Assembly (NCBI GenBank): GCA_030272155.1
Contig: CP126206.1
Span: 62,001 to 126,000 of the forward strand
DNA: 64,000 nucleotides
Reading direction: 5' to 3'
From: Tetradesmus obliquus
Taxonomy: Eukaryota > Chlorophyta > Chlorophyceae > Sphaeropleales > Scenedesmaceae
A program made the position numbers and the translations under genes. Positions within the stretch are counted from its first letter, which is position 1. Each line of letters starts with the position of its first letter. The notes beneath the pieces are model-generated. The model was given only the letters and a program-made list of their open reading frames with translations. It did not search any database and was not told the DNA's origin. Shown piece by piece: positions 46,534 through 57,100 of the stretch.

Positions 46534-47960
46534 ATGCAGCAGAAGTGGGTGCCGACAGGTCACCAACTCTTGCTGAGTGCTGACAGTGGATCATGCACTT
46601 TGACTGCTGCTGCAGCAGGTTCCATCATGATCAACGTCACGATCAGGTTTGGGTCCACCCGCTATACGCCTCCAAGTGCCAGTGCGGCCGTGGGAGGCGC
46701 GGTTGACAACAGCAGTTGGCAGACGCTGTTGTTCACATGTGGTCGGCTTGGTGGCGCTGAGTGCACGGACGTTCTGCTGGTGGAGCCCAACGGCAGGCGG
46801 GTACCTCTAGAAGCGGCCAACCTGGCTAGCATAGGCGAGGGCGCTGAGCTCTTCGGTGTTGTGAAAGGTGAGTGGGTACAACAGACACAGTTCAGGCGCC
46901 TTGCAGCAGCTCAGCAGCTGCTGCAGTAGGAAAGAGTAGCAACGTTGGATTCAGGCATGTTGGAGGTGGTCCTGTCTCAGACCATCAGTGGGTCTAATGG
47001 CATTTACGTGAAACAGCAGAGCAGCATCTGAGTTGGCTGCTGTGTGCTTGCGCTGTGTCATCCAGAGTTGGTGTGTTCTGCCGTGCATGACCGTCATTGC
47101 GGCGGTCCTGTTGTCGTGGCCTCATCATGCTGTAGTTCCACACCAGTTGGCAGTACCCATGCACTTGCCATGGTGCATACAAGCCGTTATAACGGGAGCA
47201 ACACTTGCTGGCGCGCGTGGCAACAGGCAGATGGTCATACTCTGTGTGTTTGTGCGCTGCTAACACACGTATTGGCGTGCCGTGTGCTGGTTGCAGCTGC
47301 CAGCCAGACACTGGGCAGGGACACCTTCAACACCCGCATTGACAGCGTGGAGGACAAATTGCAGGAGACGCGTAAGGAGCTGCAGGAGACAAAGGAGGAC
47401 TTGGCGAAGAAGCTTGAGGCTGCACAGCAAGGTGAGGGTTCTAGGGCACGTACGATTACTGATAGCATGCTACCAGTCCGAGCCACAGCATAACATGTCA
47501 TGGCGCGGCACCTCACTGGAGGGGAAGCAACAAGGCGTGACATGGACAGGTGGTGCAGTTGCGTACTGGTCAACATCAGGCACTAGCTTGCATAGCAAGT
47601 GCCTTTGTCTGCTGTTGCCAGCTCCAGAAGTACACATCAGTTACACATATGGACTTGTTCTTGTGTGTCGCATGTCTTGCAGAAGGTGGTTTTGCGCTGT
47701 TTGGCCATCTCAAGGTGCACTGATGGCATGCAGGCAGTCTGCCGTCAAGGCCGGCATCGGTTGTACAGTTCATGGCCAAGTGTCTGGTGGTGGGTGGTGC
47801 AGCCGTAGAGCGGCACGTGAACGGCAGCTGGCCAATCCTGTCGATGTGCTTCAATGTGGTGCTGGCCGGTGTGGTGCTGTGCGCATGGTTGCCACGCCCG
47901 TGGGCAGCTCGCATTTTCAGGACGCTGATCACCCTGGCGGTGGTACCCGCTAGCAATTGA
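46534..47960 (+). CDS. Small coiled-coil, single-pass membrane protein of unknown function
   Basis: Four exons join in phase: first exon to 46867, then 47297-47431, 47683-47714 and 47769-47960 (TGA). The first exon start is uncertain: Met codons lie at 46534 and about 46627, and a possible acceptor at about 46510 would mean more upstream sequence. The first part reads INVTIRFGSTRYTPPSASA..SSWQTLLFTCGRLGG. The second exon is a charged heptad-like coiled coil (SVEDKLQETRKELQETKEDL). The last has one hydrophobic segment (ILSMCFNVVLAGVVLCAWL) followed by RPWAARIFRT. This suggests a tail-proximal membrane anchor with a short basic C-terminus. No family recognised. The exon phases give good support that it is real. 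Confidence 0.55.
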
Positions 47961-48001
47961 GGCATATGCACTGGGCAATGTTTGCAGCAGGCAGCCGCCT
48001 G

Positions 48002-48473
48002 TGGCATCGTAGCTTCACTAGCAGATGAGGTAGCAGCAGAGGCAGCAGCAGCAGCAGCAGAGGATGAGGACAGCGCAGGTCAAGATGTGGTACAGGAATG
48101 GAGGGCAGCTGGTGGTTATGGTGGGCAGGACGCTTTTATGGTTGGTGACAGCGATGGCAACTTGCAGCAGCAGCAGTAGCCACCTGTGTGTGCGCAGGAC
48201 AGCAGCCATGAGGGCAATGCGGTACTGGCATCTGTGGCTGCAGCTGAACAACTCGGGGATGATGATGCAGGGGACGCAGCCTTTGCAGCAATGCTTGCAC
48301 AAGCAGCTGTGCAATAATAGGTTGTGTGGCTTGCAGTACAGTTGGTGGTGTGCTCTGTGGCAAGGCAGCATAACACAACAGTAGTATTCTGTGTCAGTTG
48401 CTGGTTGGAGTGCTTATTCGGATGCAGTGTCAGCGTGTTGTGCAGTGGCAGCAGGCTGGCTGTGCTTGGCTGG

Positions 48474-48538
<65 letters not shown>

Positions 48539-49160
48539 ACAAGGTTGTGTTGTACTGGTGGCGGGTAGTTTGCTGTGTGGCTCTAGACTGAGAGTCTGTG
48601 TTCCTGTCTCCGGTGTTGTGGGCAAGGCTATCAACGTTGTCATGAGTGTTGCAGTGGCGCAACAACACAGAAATTTGCAGAACTTCAGCTGCTGCAGCAA
48701 CACAGCAGCTTCAGTTCTGCAAATTGCTGTGCTGCTAGTGGAAAGGGAAAGAAGCAAGCCACATGGCTGCCTTCTATCTGGAGGACGTCAACCTTGTGAC
48801 TGTGATGGCTGTGTGTGGCATCACTGGCATTGACAATATTGTGATGCAGTGGTGGCTTTGCAGAAGAGATGGCGATATGTTGACCGGCATGCAGTGGCAG
48901 CAGGCAGGCTGTGCTAGGAAGTTTGTCAGCATCAGGCTGCACTGCTGCTGCTGTTGACAATATTGTGATGTACTGGTGGTGGCTGGCGTGATGGTTACTG
49001 CTTGCAGAACACTAATGGCGATAGTATAGTGACCGGCATGCAGTGGCAGCAGGCTGCGCTGGGAAGTTGGTCAGCAATGAGGCTGGCCCTGCTGCTGCTG
49101 TTGATAAGATGTGTTGACGATGATGGCAATTACGAAAACTGGCATGAGGCTTTGTGGCTG
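48002..49160 (+). repeat. Repeat-rich region after the coiled-coil/membrane gene
   Basis: An acidic Ala/Glu/Asp-rich frame runs at 48012-48085. A second, DSSHEGNAVLASVAAAEQLGDD..AFAAMLAQAAVQ, opens after a GCGCAG acceptor near 48198 and ends in TAA; these could be exons of a further small gene, but phase does not connect them. A (CTG)n run lies at 48477-48538. The block GACCGGCATGCAGTGGCAGCAGGC..GCTGTGCT, preceded by a TTTGCAG/CTTGCAG acceptor-like site, occurs at about 48880 and 49030 with a weaker copy near 48435. Confidence 0.5.
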
Positions 49161-49379
49161 GCAGCACAGTCCTGTGCATTGCTGGAGTAATGATAATAGT
49201 CTTCCTGTAAGCCTTACCTTTCGGCATCGGCACCGCGCCTCACTGAAGCGGAAGTTATGACTGTTATTGCCTCTCTATTCAATATTCAAGTTGGTGAGGG
49301 GTAGACCACCCAGACCCCCTTCACCAGACAGCAGGTGGGGGTTGCCCATACGGTTAGCTGCATGCCTCGCTTTGGGGCA

Positions 49380-49985
49380 GGGCTCATCATCATCATGTCA
49401 CCCATCAAGCCATAGCATCTACGCCATCGGCCCCGCGCCCCAATGGAGCGGCAACAGGAAGCACTACACCATCATGTTTGCCAGCATTACGCACACCCCA
49501 AGCCTTTTCAAGGAAAGCAGCAATGAACCTAGACACCAGTAACCTATTAAAACCCCAAGCATCATCTGACACAAACCGCTTCACCTTCACCTCAGCATCT
49601 GTAATAGACAACAAGTTACGCAATTTTGCAGCGCAACCAGGCAAAGCCCTAATCTCATCAAACATCTCATCTTTTTGCACAGACGTCGCAGCACAATCAA
49701 ACAGCAAAATGTGACAATGACTCCACACCTGCACCACACGCCGGACATGCTACATTACCATCAGCTCTCCTGCCACCATATCGGCTGGTGCGTTCATGTA
49801 CAGCCAAACAACCCATACGCACACACATTATTAAGTCAATACCACGTGTAGGCGTCCCAGAACGCAAAAAAGGCCTGACCCGCTTAAACGTCATGGCATC
49901 AGCATGTTTGGGGTGCACATGCGTGATGTAACTCAAGTGGAATGCTCCAACGATTCACACATTATCCTATCTGCATGAAACATCT
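49380..49985 (-). mobile_element. 5'-truncated LINE (non-LTR retrotransposon) fragment
   Basis: On the minus strand, frames from about 49936 to 49405 encode the C-terminal region of a LINE polyprotein: KRVRPFLRSGTPTRG.DLIMCVRMG, then a CPACGAGVESLSH zinc-knuckle-like motif (C-x2-C-x7-H). A one-base frame change near 49700 separates it from FDCAATSVQKDEMFDEI and a tail ending GADGVDAMA at a stop. The 3' end carries a short (ATG)n tail near 49385-49397. The reverse transcriptase is missing. The truncated 5' end abuts the truncated OPR copy. Confidence 0.7.
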
Positions 49986-50108
49986 TAATCTGCCCTGAAA
50001 TGTGACGCTTGCAGCAGCTTGCACGCCCTGCCGCCCTGGCACAGCAGCGCCAGCCAAGTATAATAGCCCCTGAGGGGAGAAGCACGCCAGCAGGCCTGCA
50101 CCTCCTTC

Positions 50109-50147
<39 letters not shown>

Positions 50148-50240
50148 TGGAGTCTGACCAGGCTGGCTCCCATGTTGCTGCTGCTGCTGTTGGCTAAGTA
50201 ACCACTGCACAGCCAGTCGCCAGAAGTCGCCTGGCAGCAA

Positions 50241-50275
<35 letters not shown>

Positions 50276-50899
50276 CTGCACTCAAGCTTTTGGATGCATC
50301 AGCATCTGCATCATGCTTGGCTGACAGCCGCGCCAAGCACAGCAGCAGCACAGACAACCCTTGCGGCGTGAATGCCAAATGCGCATCCTGAATGCTGCTG
50401 CTGCTACTGCTGACGTTGACTTGACTACCGCCATCCGCAATCGCCACTGCTGCTGCTGCTGCTGGAGCTGTGCAGTCCAGCGGCAGCTGCAGCCGCCTGC
50501 ATACCTCCGGCAGCAGCTGCTGCTGCAGCCATGCCTCACTGGGCCTGTGCTGCAGCACCAGCAGCGCCCACACACTGTTGCTAATCGCCTGGCTGCTGCA
50601 CTGCTGCAGCTGCTGCCCTAAAGCAGCCTCAAACAGTGACAGCCAGGCCCTGCCAGGGTTATGGTTCAGCCTGGCCAGCGCCAGCAGGGTATTGGAAGCC
50701 TCCTGGGCCTTCAACCCTAGCAGCTTGGGACCTGAGGCGCGCACGTAGCTGGCTAGCCAGGGCTCTGGGGGTTTAACACCACCGGCTGCTAAACCCCACA
50801 GCGTGTTGGCAAGCTGTTGGGAAGACAGGCCCAGCAGGCGGGGCTGCAGCACTGCCAGCAGCCGCTGCTGCCAGCCTGAGTGCTGCAGGATGGCTTGTA

Positions 50900-50955
<56 letters not shown>

Positions 50956-51121
50956 GGCTGTTGTACGATGCTGCCAAGTGCCCAGCAGCAGTTGCGGAGT
51001 GCCAGGTCTGAGAAGCTATCTAGCTGCCCGATGCTGCTGCTGCAAAAGACACCCAGCCAGCTGCTGCTGCTGCCAAGGCCACTACGCGCAGCATCAGCAA
51101 CACTACTGCTGCCTAGATCAC

Positions 51122-51165
<44 letters not shown>

Positions 51166-52453
51166 GTCAGCAGCTCACCAGGCAGCGGCTGCAGCGCAGC
51201 ACTGCCCCAGCCCAGCTTTGCCACTGCCCACAGGCTGTTGCTCATCCCCTGAGGCACTGCCCCTGCCATGCTGCCAGCACTAGCTGCCAGCCACTGAGCC
51301 ATCCAGCTGGCAGGAGGACCCAGCACCAGCCGAGCAGCAGCCCAAGCCATGTTACTCAGGTGCTGCGGCTGCGCTGCTGCCATGCTGCTGCTGCTGGCTC
51401 GCCAGAATGCTGTGGCCCACTCTGCAGTAACAGGCTGCTCCAGTACAGCTGCTGCGTAGATGAAATTTGCTAGTGCCTGAGGACCCCATGCTGCTGCTGC
51501 TGCTGCCTGGGAGGCCATGCCAGTTTGAGCAGCGTCCAGCAGGGAAGCCAGCAGCTGTGCTGGGATGCCCGCTGCACGCCTAGCTGCTGCTGGGGTGCTG
51601 CTGTGCTCTGTTGGCGGCTGCTGCTGCTGCTGCTGCCATGTAGTCGTGCTGCTGCTCCAGGCACTGCCAGACAACATCTCTTGATGCCGCGGTTGCCAGA
51701 CAAGCTGCTGCTGCTGCTGCTGCTGCTGCTGATGCTGCTGCTGCTGCTGCTGCCACAGCGCACAGGCATACAGCACAGAGCTGATGTGCTGCGGCTCCAT
51801 GGCTGGCACTGCTGCTGTCAAACTCTGCACCAACTGCTGCATTGCAGCTGGCCCTGCGGCACTTCAAGCTTGGCCAGAGCCCAAGTGGCATTAGCTAAGC
51901 CCCTAGCACCCATTGCAGGAGCATGGCGCATCAGCAGCGGCAGCAGCAGCTGCTGCGCAAGCGCCTGCGCCTCTGCCAGCTGTGCAGGCGGCACAGGCCA
52001 CTGCTGCTGCTGCTGTTGCTGCTGCCATTGCTGCAGCAGCCGCTGCTGCTGCGGGTGGCGGTGCTGGGGCTGCTGCTCCTGCTGTGCCAACTTGGCCAGG
52101 CGTGTGAGTGCTGCTGCCACATGGATGGCATTGAGCCGCCCCTGGTGCTGTGCCACTGTGGATGCCAGGTCAGCAATGCTAGTGGCTGCAGTGATGAGCT
52201 GAGTCAACTGCCAGCCTGATACTGCTGCTGCTGCTGGTGGTGGCGGTAGAAGCCGTAAGCTGGAGCTGCTGCCAGGCTGGCGCATGGGCAGGATGTGGCC
52301 ATGCACACTCGCTGCTGCTGCATGCTGCTGCTGTTGCCATGGATGCTCATCCAAATACAGCTGTTGATGGCGGCCTTGGCTGTTTCTGGTGCGCCTGCGC
52401 CGGCTGCTGGGGCTGCTTTGTAGCTCAGGGATGGGCACTTCACTGGTGCAGGC

Positions 52454-52486
<33 letters not shown>

Positions 52487-52666
52487 ATCCTGAAGCACGG
52501 TGCAGCCTGCAGCCCGACTGGGACACGCTGTGTTCCGAACGACTGCATGTAGCTGGCTGCTATGAGAGACGGGCGTAGCCTGCCCCAGGCATCTGCTGCT
52601 GGGAGTGCGAGGGTTGCAGCTGATGATGTTGAGACCAGCGCGCAACGCCGAAGCACTCAAGCACAT
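49962..52666 (-). pseudogene. Truncated, frameshifted duplicate of the OPR gene
   Basis: This is the second copy of the 40997-44650 gene. It keeps the same N-terminus (Met at 52666) and the same repeats, but a one-base deletion near 51855 (GCCCTGCGGCAC versus GCCCTGGCAGCAC) breaks the frame into 52666-51818 and 51842-49962. The C-terminal ~300 residues are missing: homology stops near 50037 and unrelated sequence adjoining a LINE fragment supplies about 25 residues to a stop. Polyglutamine tracts are mostly shorter than in the full copy. It is probably non-functional, although the N-terminal ~280 residues could still be expressed as a short protein. Confidence 0.85.
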
Positions 52667-53575
52667 TCGCTTAAAACCTGCCTTTCACAATGTTTTTACA
52701 GCGCCAGGTTATGCATGGGCACAGCGCATGGAGATCCAGGCACAGCAGGTCCTCCGCTTCGAGCTGCGAATGAGGCTGCAACGTATATGTTCGTGGCAAA
52801 ACGGTCAATGTAGAAAAGATGGGAATGTGAGAAGGCAGCTTACAGACATGCAGCAAAGAAGGACGGCAGCACTAGTGCAGCGGACCCCAGCAGTGCAACT
52901 TGGCTACACATGTCCAGGCAAAATAAATTCTTGCTACAAACGCTCAAAACCCATGCGACTTCACATGCACTGTGGTTTTCGCGCTTGAAGAGGCAAGATG
53001 TAACAGGGATGTTCACCATGAAGTAACCCCCTTTGAAAATACACAACAGTTGGGCACGCCATGCATGCTGCCACAGATCTGCACCTGTACAGATATGCCT
53101 GGGACTGCATCTATTCCACAAACAGCGCTGCACATGACACTTGGTGCCCAGTGAGCGCATCAACACGCAGCCAGCAACCCAGAGCCTGGCAGGGCCCCTG
53201 CGGCCTGCGGTCGGGCCACTGTGCCAGTACCATTGTGCTGCTGGCTGGTGAACTTCCAGTGTGAGAATGCCTGTTGCAGCGATGCTCAGTGCGCAATTCG
53301 TATGGGGAAAATAATTCACCTCAAACACAGTGGCAGGCTGTGCCTTACAGAACTGCATGGAGGATGCTTTCAACCAGACTGCAGGTCACCCCCAGCCACA
53401 ACTGCAGGACAGACATATTGCAGCCACGCCACGCCGGCAATGCCACCCTGGCTATGCCCAGGCGCAATCCTATGGCAGCCCACAAAGCCAGGTGCAGTGG
53501 CTGAGACACGCGCCATGAAATGCCTCTGAACTCAATGATACAAGTGGGGGCTGCGCCCTTTCACCTTCCACTTCA
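50037..53575. repeat. Segmental duplication, right copy
   Basis: Direct repeat of 41876-45645, about 8.1 kb away. Its upstream part (52667-53575) has one notable deletion relative to the other copy, near 53395, where the segment between CTGCAGGTCAC and ATTGCAGCCACG is shorter. After 53575 the two loci diverge completely. Confidence 0.9.
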
Positions 53576-53629
53576 AGGAACATGTGTGGCAGGCGGCTAT
53601 GCAGTCGGCTCACATGCTGATAATGCCAC

Positions 53630-53850
53630 ACAATGGCTCGCGTGCCTTCGATTGCTGCTCACATGCTGAACATCTGCTGCTGCTGCACCGCATGGCTCGC
53701 TGCTCATATCGTGCGGACGCCAGGCGGCGGCTCACATGCCTTCGGTCGCTGCTCACACGCCGAACACCTGCTGCTGCTGCACCCTACGGCTCGCTGCTCA
53801 CATTGTAAGGACGCCAGGCGGCGCCTCACATGCCATCGGTCGCTGCGCAC
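53630..53850. repeat. Two-copy ~107-bp tandem repeat
   Basis: The blocks CATGC(T/C)GAACA..TGCTGCTGCTGCAC, GGCTCGCTGCTCA and GGACGCCAGGCGGCG..CTCACATGCC occur in order twice, with a partial third start at 53637. Confidence 0.7.
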
Positions 53851-53929
53851 ATGCCAACTGCACCACACGGTTCATGAATTCACGATGTTCACACGTCTGC
53901 TGTTGACATGTCTGCTGTTCACATCATGA

Positions 53930-54024
53930 AGATGCCAGGCGGCGGGCCCTCGCCGCTGCCGTTGTCGCACACGCTGCTCTTCCAGCGCAGCCCGTCGAGC
54001 TCGTACTTGAGCTTGCTGCCCAGC
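53930..54024 (-). repeat. Copy of the 3' coding end of the TLDc gene
   Basis: Downstream of the TLDc stop (54192), the last exon's 3' part is repeated (KLKYELDGLRWKSSVCD.GSGEGPPPGIF), including its own in-frame stop just after. It parallels the duplicated C-terminal segment of the glycoprotein gene. Confidence 0.85.
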
Positions 54025-54191
54025 GGCATGCTGCCCGCCAGGCACACTCCTTGCTATTCTCAAGAACACCAGCACCAGACTGTTGCTGCTGCTGCTCACA
54101 GATGGGCTGCACCAGCCGCGCCTCACGCCGCCGCAAATGATATTGTTGCTGCCCCGGCAACTCCGCGGCCGTACGGGGTGACGTCTGCTGT

Positions 54192-57100
54192 TCACATCGT
54201 GAAGATGCCGGGCGGCGGCCCCTCGCCGCTGCCGTCGTCGCACACACTGCTCTTCCAGCGCAGCCCGTCAAGCTCGTACTTGAGCTTGCCGCCCTTGCGC
54301 ACAAACACGCGCAGCTCCACAAGCTCAGTCTTTGTTGCGGACTCAACTGCAGCCGGCAACGCAGCAGCAGCAGGCGCATGCAGCGCAGCAACAAGTCAGA
54401 TCAAGTGAGCTTGCCGCCCTTGCGCACGTACACGCGCAACTCCGCGAACTCGCTTTTAGTGGCAGACTCGGCTGCAGCCGGCAACGCAGCAGCAGCAGGC
54501 GCATGCAGCACAGCAGTGACTCAGATCAATGTTTTGAGCTTGCCGCCCTTGCGCACGAACACGCGCAGCTCAACAAGCTCCGTCTCGGTGGCGGACTCGG
54601 CTGCAGCAAGGGCAGCAGCAGGGTGCATGCAGCGCAGCAGTGAGTAACATCAAGTGAGCTTGCCGCCTTTGCGCACGTACGCCCGCAACTCCACGAGCTC
54701 AGCCTTGGTTGCAGGCTCGGCTGCAGCAGAGGGCAGCACAGCACAGCAATAGGGCAGCATGCCAGCCAGCAGCAGTGTCAAAGACTTGCAGGGCTTGCCG
54801 CAACAGCTGCTACGACGCGGCTCGCAGGCGGCTGCAGCCGGCGACCCCGTGGCGTGGGGCTGGGGGCGTCCATACCCTGCCTGATGTGGAGTCGCATGCA
54901 TGCAGCCTGCACTAGAGCCCCATGGCGTAACGTGCAGCTTAATCACGGCACATGTTTGGCGGCAGTGGGGCACCTGCGCGCACCTGCTGTGTTGAAGAGC
55001 GACTTGCCGCCGCCTGGCAGCCGTTGGTAGTCGATCAGCTTGCATGTGGCGCGCGTGGGGCTGCCTGCATGCGTGACAGCCAAACACACACGACAATGTT
55101 CCTACTTATTGTGACAGAGGAAGTTACATGTGGGTCCCGGCACCATCTTGCTATGGCTGAATTTGTAGTTTGGTGATGATGACAGCAGTGAGGTGGCTGT
55201 CCCTTACACCACCACCCCTACACAAGTAGCGTCTGTAGGGCTGCCTGCGGATGCTGGGCAGGGCATGCACTGTGGTGGTGGTGGTGTAAGGGACAGGTGG
55301 TGTAGGGGTGGCTTCTACATAAGCAGTGTGTGTAGGGCTGCCTGCGGATGGGGCCAGGGCATGCAGTACGGCGCAGTGTCAGTGCTTGGCATGTGGGAGC
55401 ACAGCACATGTTGTTGCAGAGTGGCACAGCACATGTTGTTGCAGAGTGGCACAGCACATGTTGTTGCAGAGTGGCACAGCACATGTTGTTGCAGAGTGGC
55501 ACAGCACATGTTGTTGCAGAGTGGCACAGCACATGTTGTTGCAGAGTGGCACAGCACATGTTGTTGCAGAGTGGCACAGCACATGTTGTTGCAGAGTGGC
55601 ACAGCACATGTTGTTGCAGAGTGGCACAGCACATGTTGTTGCAGAGTGGCACAGCACATGTTGTTGCAGAGTGGCACGCGTGGGGCTGCCTGCGGATGGG
55701 GCCAGGACATGCACGCAGCGCAGCGTCAGTGCTTGGCATGTGGGGGCACAGCACATGTTGTGGTACGCGCGGGGCTGCCTGTCGGTGATGGGAGCCATCA
55801 AAAAGTGTGGCGGGGCATGCAGGCAGCACGAGCCGCTCTGCCCCATCCATCCTGCGACTGCAGTGCCCACACTACACACTGCATCATCTGACACGTGTGT
55901 GTCTGCACTAGCTGGATGCACGGTGCTGTACGCGGTAATGGCCCTGGTGATCGATCAGCTTGCAGGTGGCACGCGTGGGGCTGCCTGCAGGCGTGACAGC
56001 CAAACAGCAGTGAGGCGGCTGTCGCCCTTCACCACCACTCCTTCACCACCACAGCTACACCACCACCAACGCAGTGAGGCAGCAGGCCCCCTTCCACACA
56101 AGGCTGCAGGCTTTACACGCATGCTGCCAGCGCGCCTCACCTCTCTGCAGCTGCATCTTCAAGTCCCCTGGCCCAAACTGGATGCCGTTGCCCAGGCCAT
56201 CCACAACAGCCATCTGGTCTGTTGCAATTTTGGGCAACTTGTGTGGCAGTTGGCTCATGTCTCCGTCAGGCCAGCTGAACAGGAAGGAGCCCAGCGTGGC
56301 CTTGGGGCCTGCAGCAGCAGCAGCAGCAGCAGCAACAGAAGTAGGCGGTTGGGTGCTGTGAGCATGACCACAGCCTGGCGGCATTCCATACATTGTGTGT
56401 GCACAGCTGCAGCCTTGGGCCCTGCGGAAGCAGGCGGTGCCGTGCTGCGAGCATAGAAACAGCCTAGCAAGCAGACATTGTTTGGCAGACAAGGACAGCT
56501 GCAGGCAGCCCTGGACTGATGAAGGAGACTTGGCATCTGCCCGCGTTAGGCAGCAACGGCGCTGCTGCTGCTGTCATCCACGGCCCAGCAGCACCTCCAG
56601 CTGGCCTGCTGCTGGCCTGACGCTGCAGCACCTCCAACGTGCCTGATGCTGGCCTGATGCTGCTGCACTGACACATGCACACGTGGAGCAGCTGCGCCAG
56701 TGGCATGCTAGCTGCGCAGCCCACAATGATATCCAGCTGCTGCTGCTGCTGCTGCAAGGAGCAGGCCTGCTCAAAGCAGCTCACCGTAGCCGTCAAAGCC
56801 CAGCGGGTTGTAGCCGCCCAGCACAGCGCCGCCCTGCACAGCCGCGCGGGGAGATGCACCAGGAACAATAAGAACAGATCATAAAGATCACAAAGTATCA
56901 GGCGTAGGCGCACCCATATGGCAGCCAATGCGCTCAGCGGTTGCAGACAACAGCCCAGCACACAGCGTTGCCCTGCACAGTCACGCAGAGAGATGCATCC
57001 GGAACAATCAGAAAAGGTCACAATGTATCAGGCGCAGGCGCACCCATATGGCAGCCAGTGCTGCTCAGGGGTTGCAGGACAACTGCCAAGCACACAGCGC

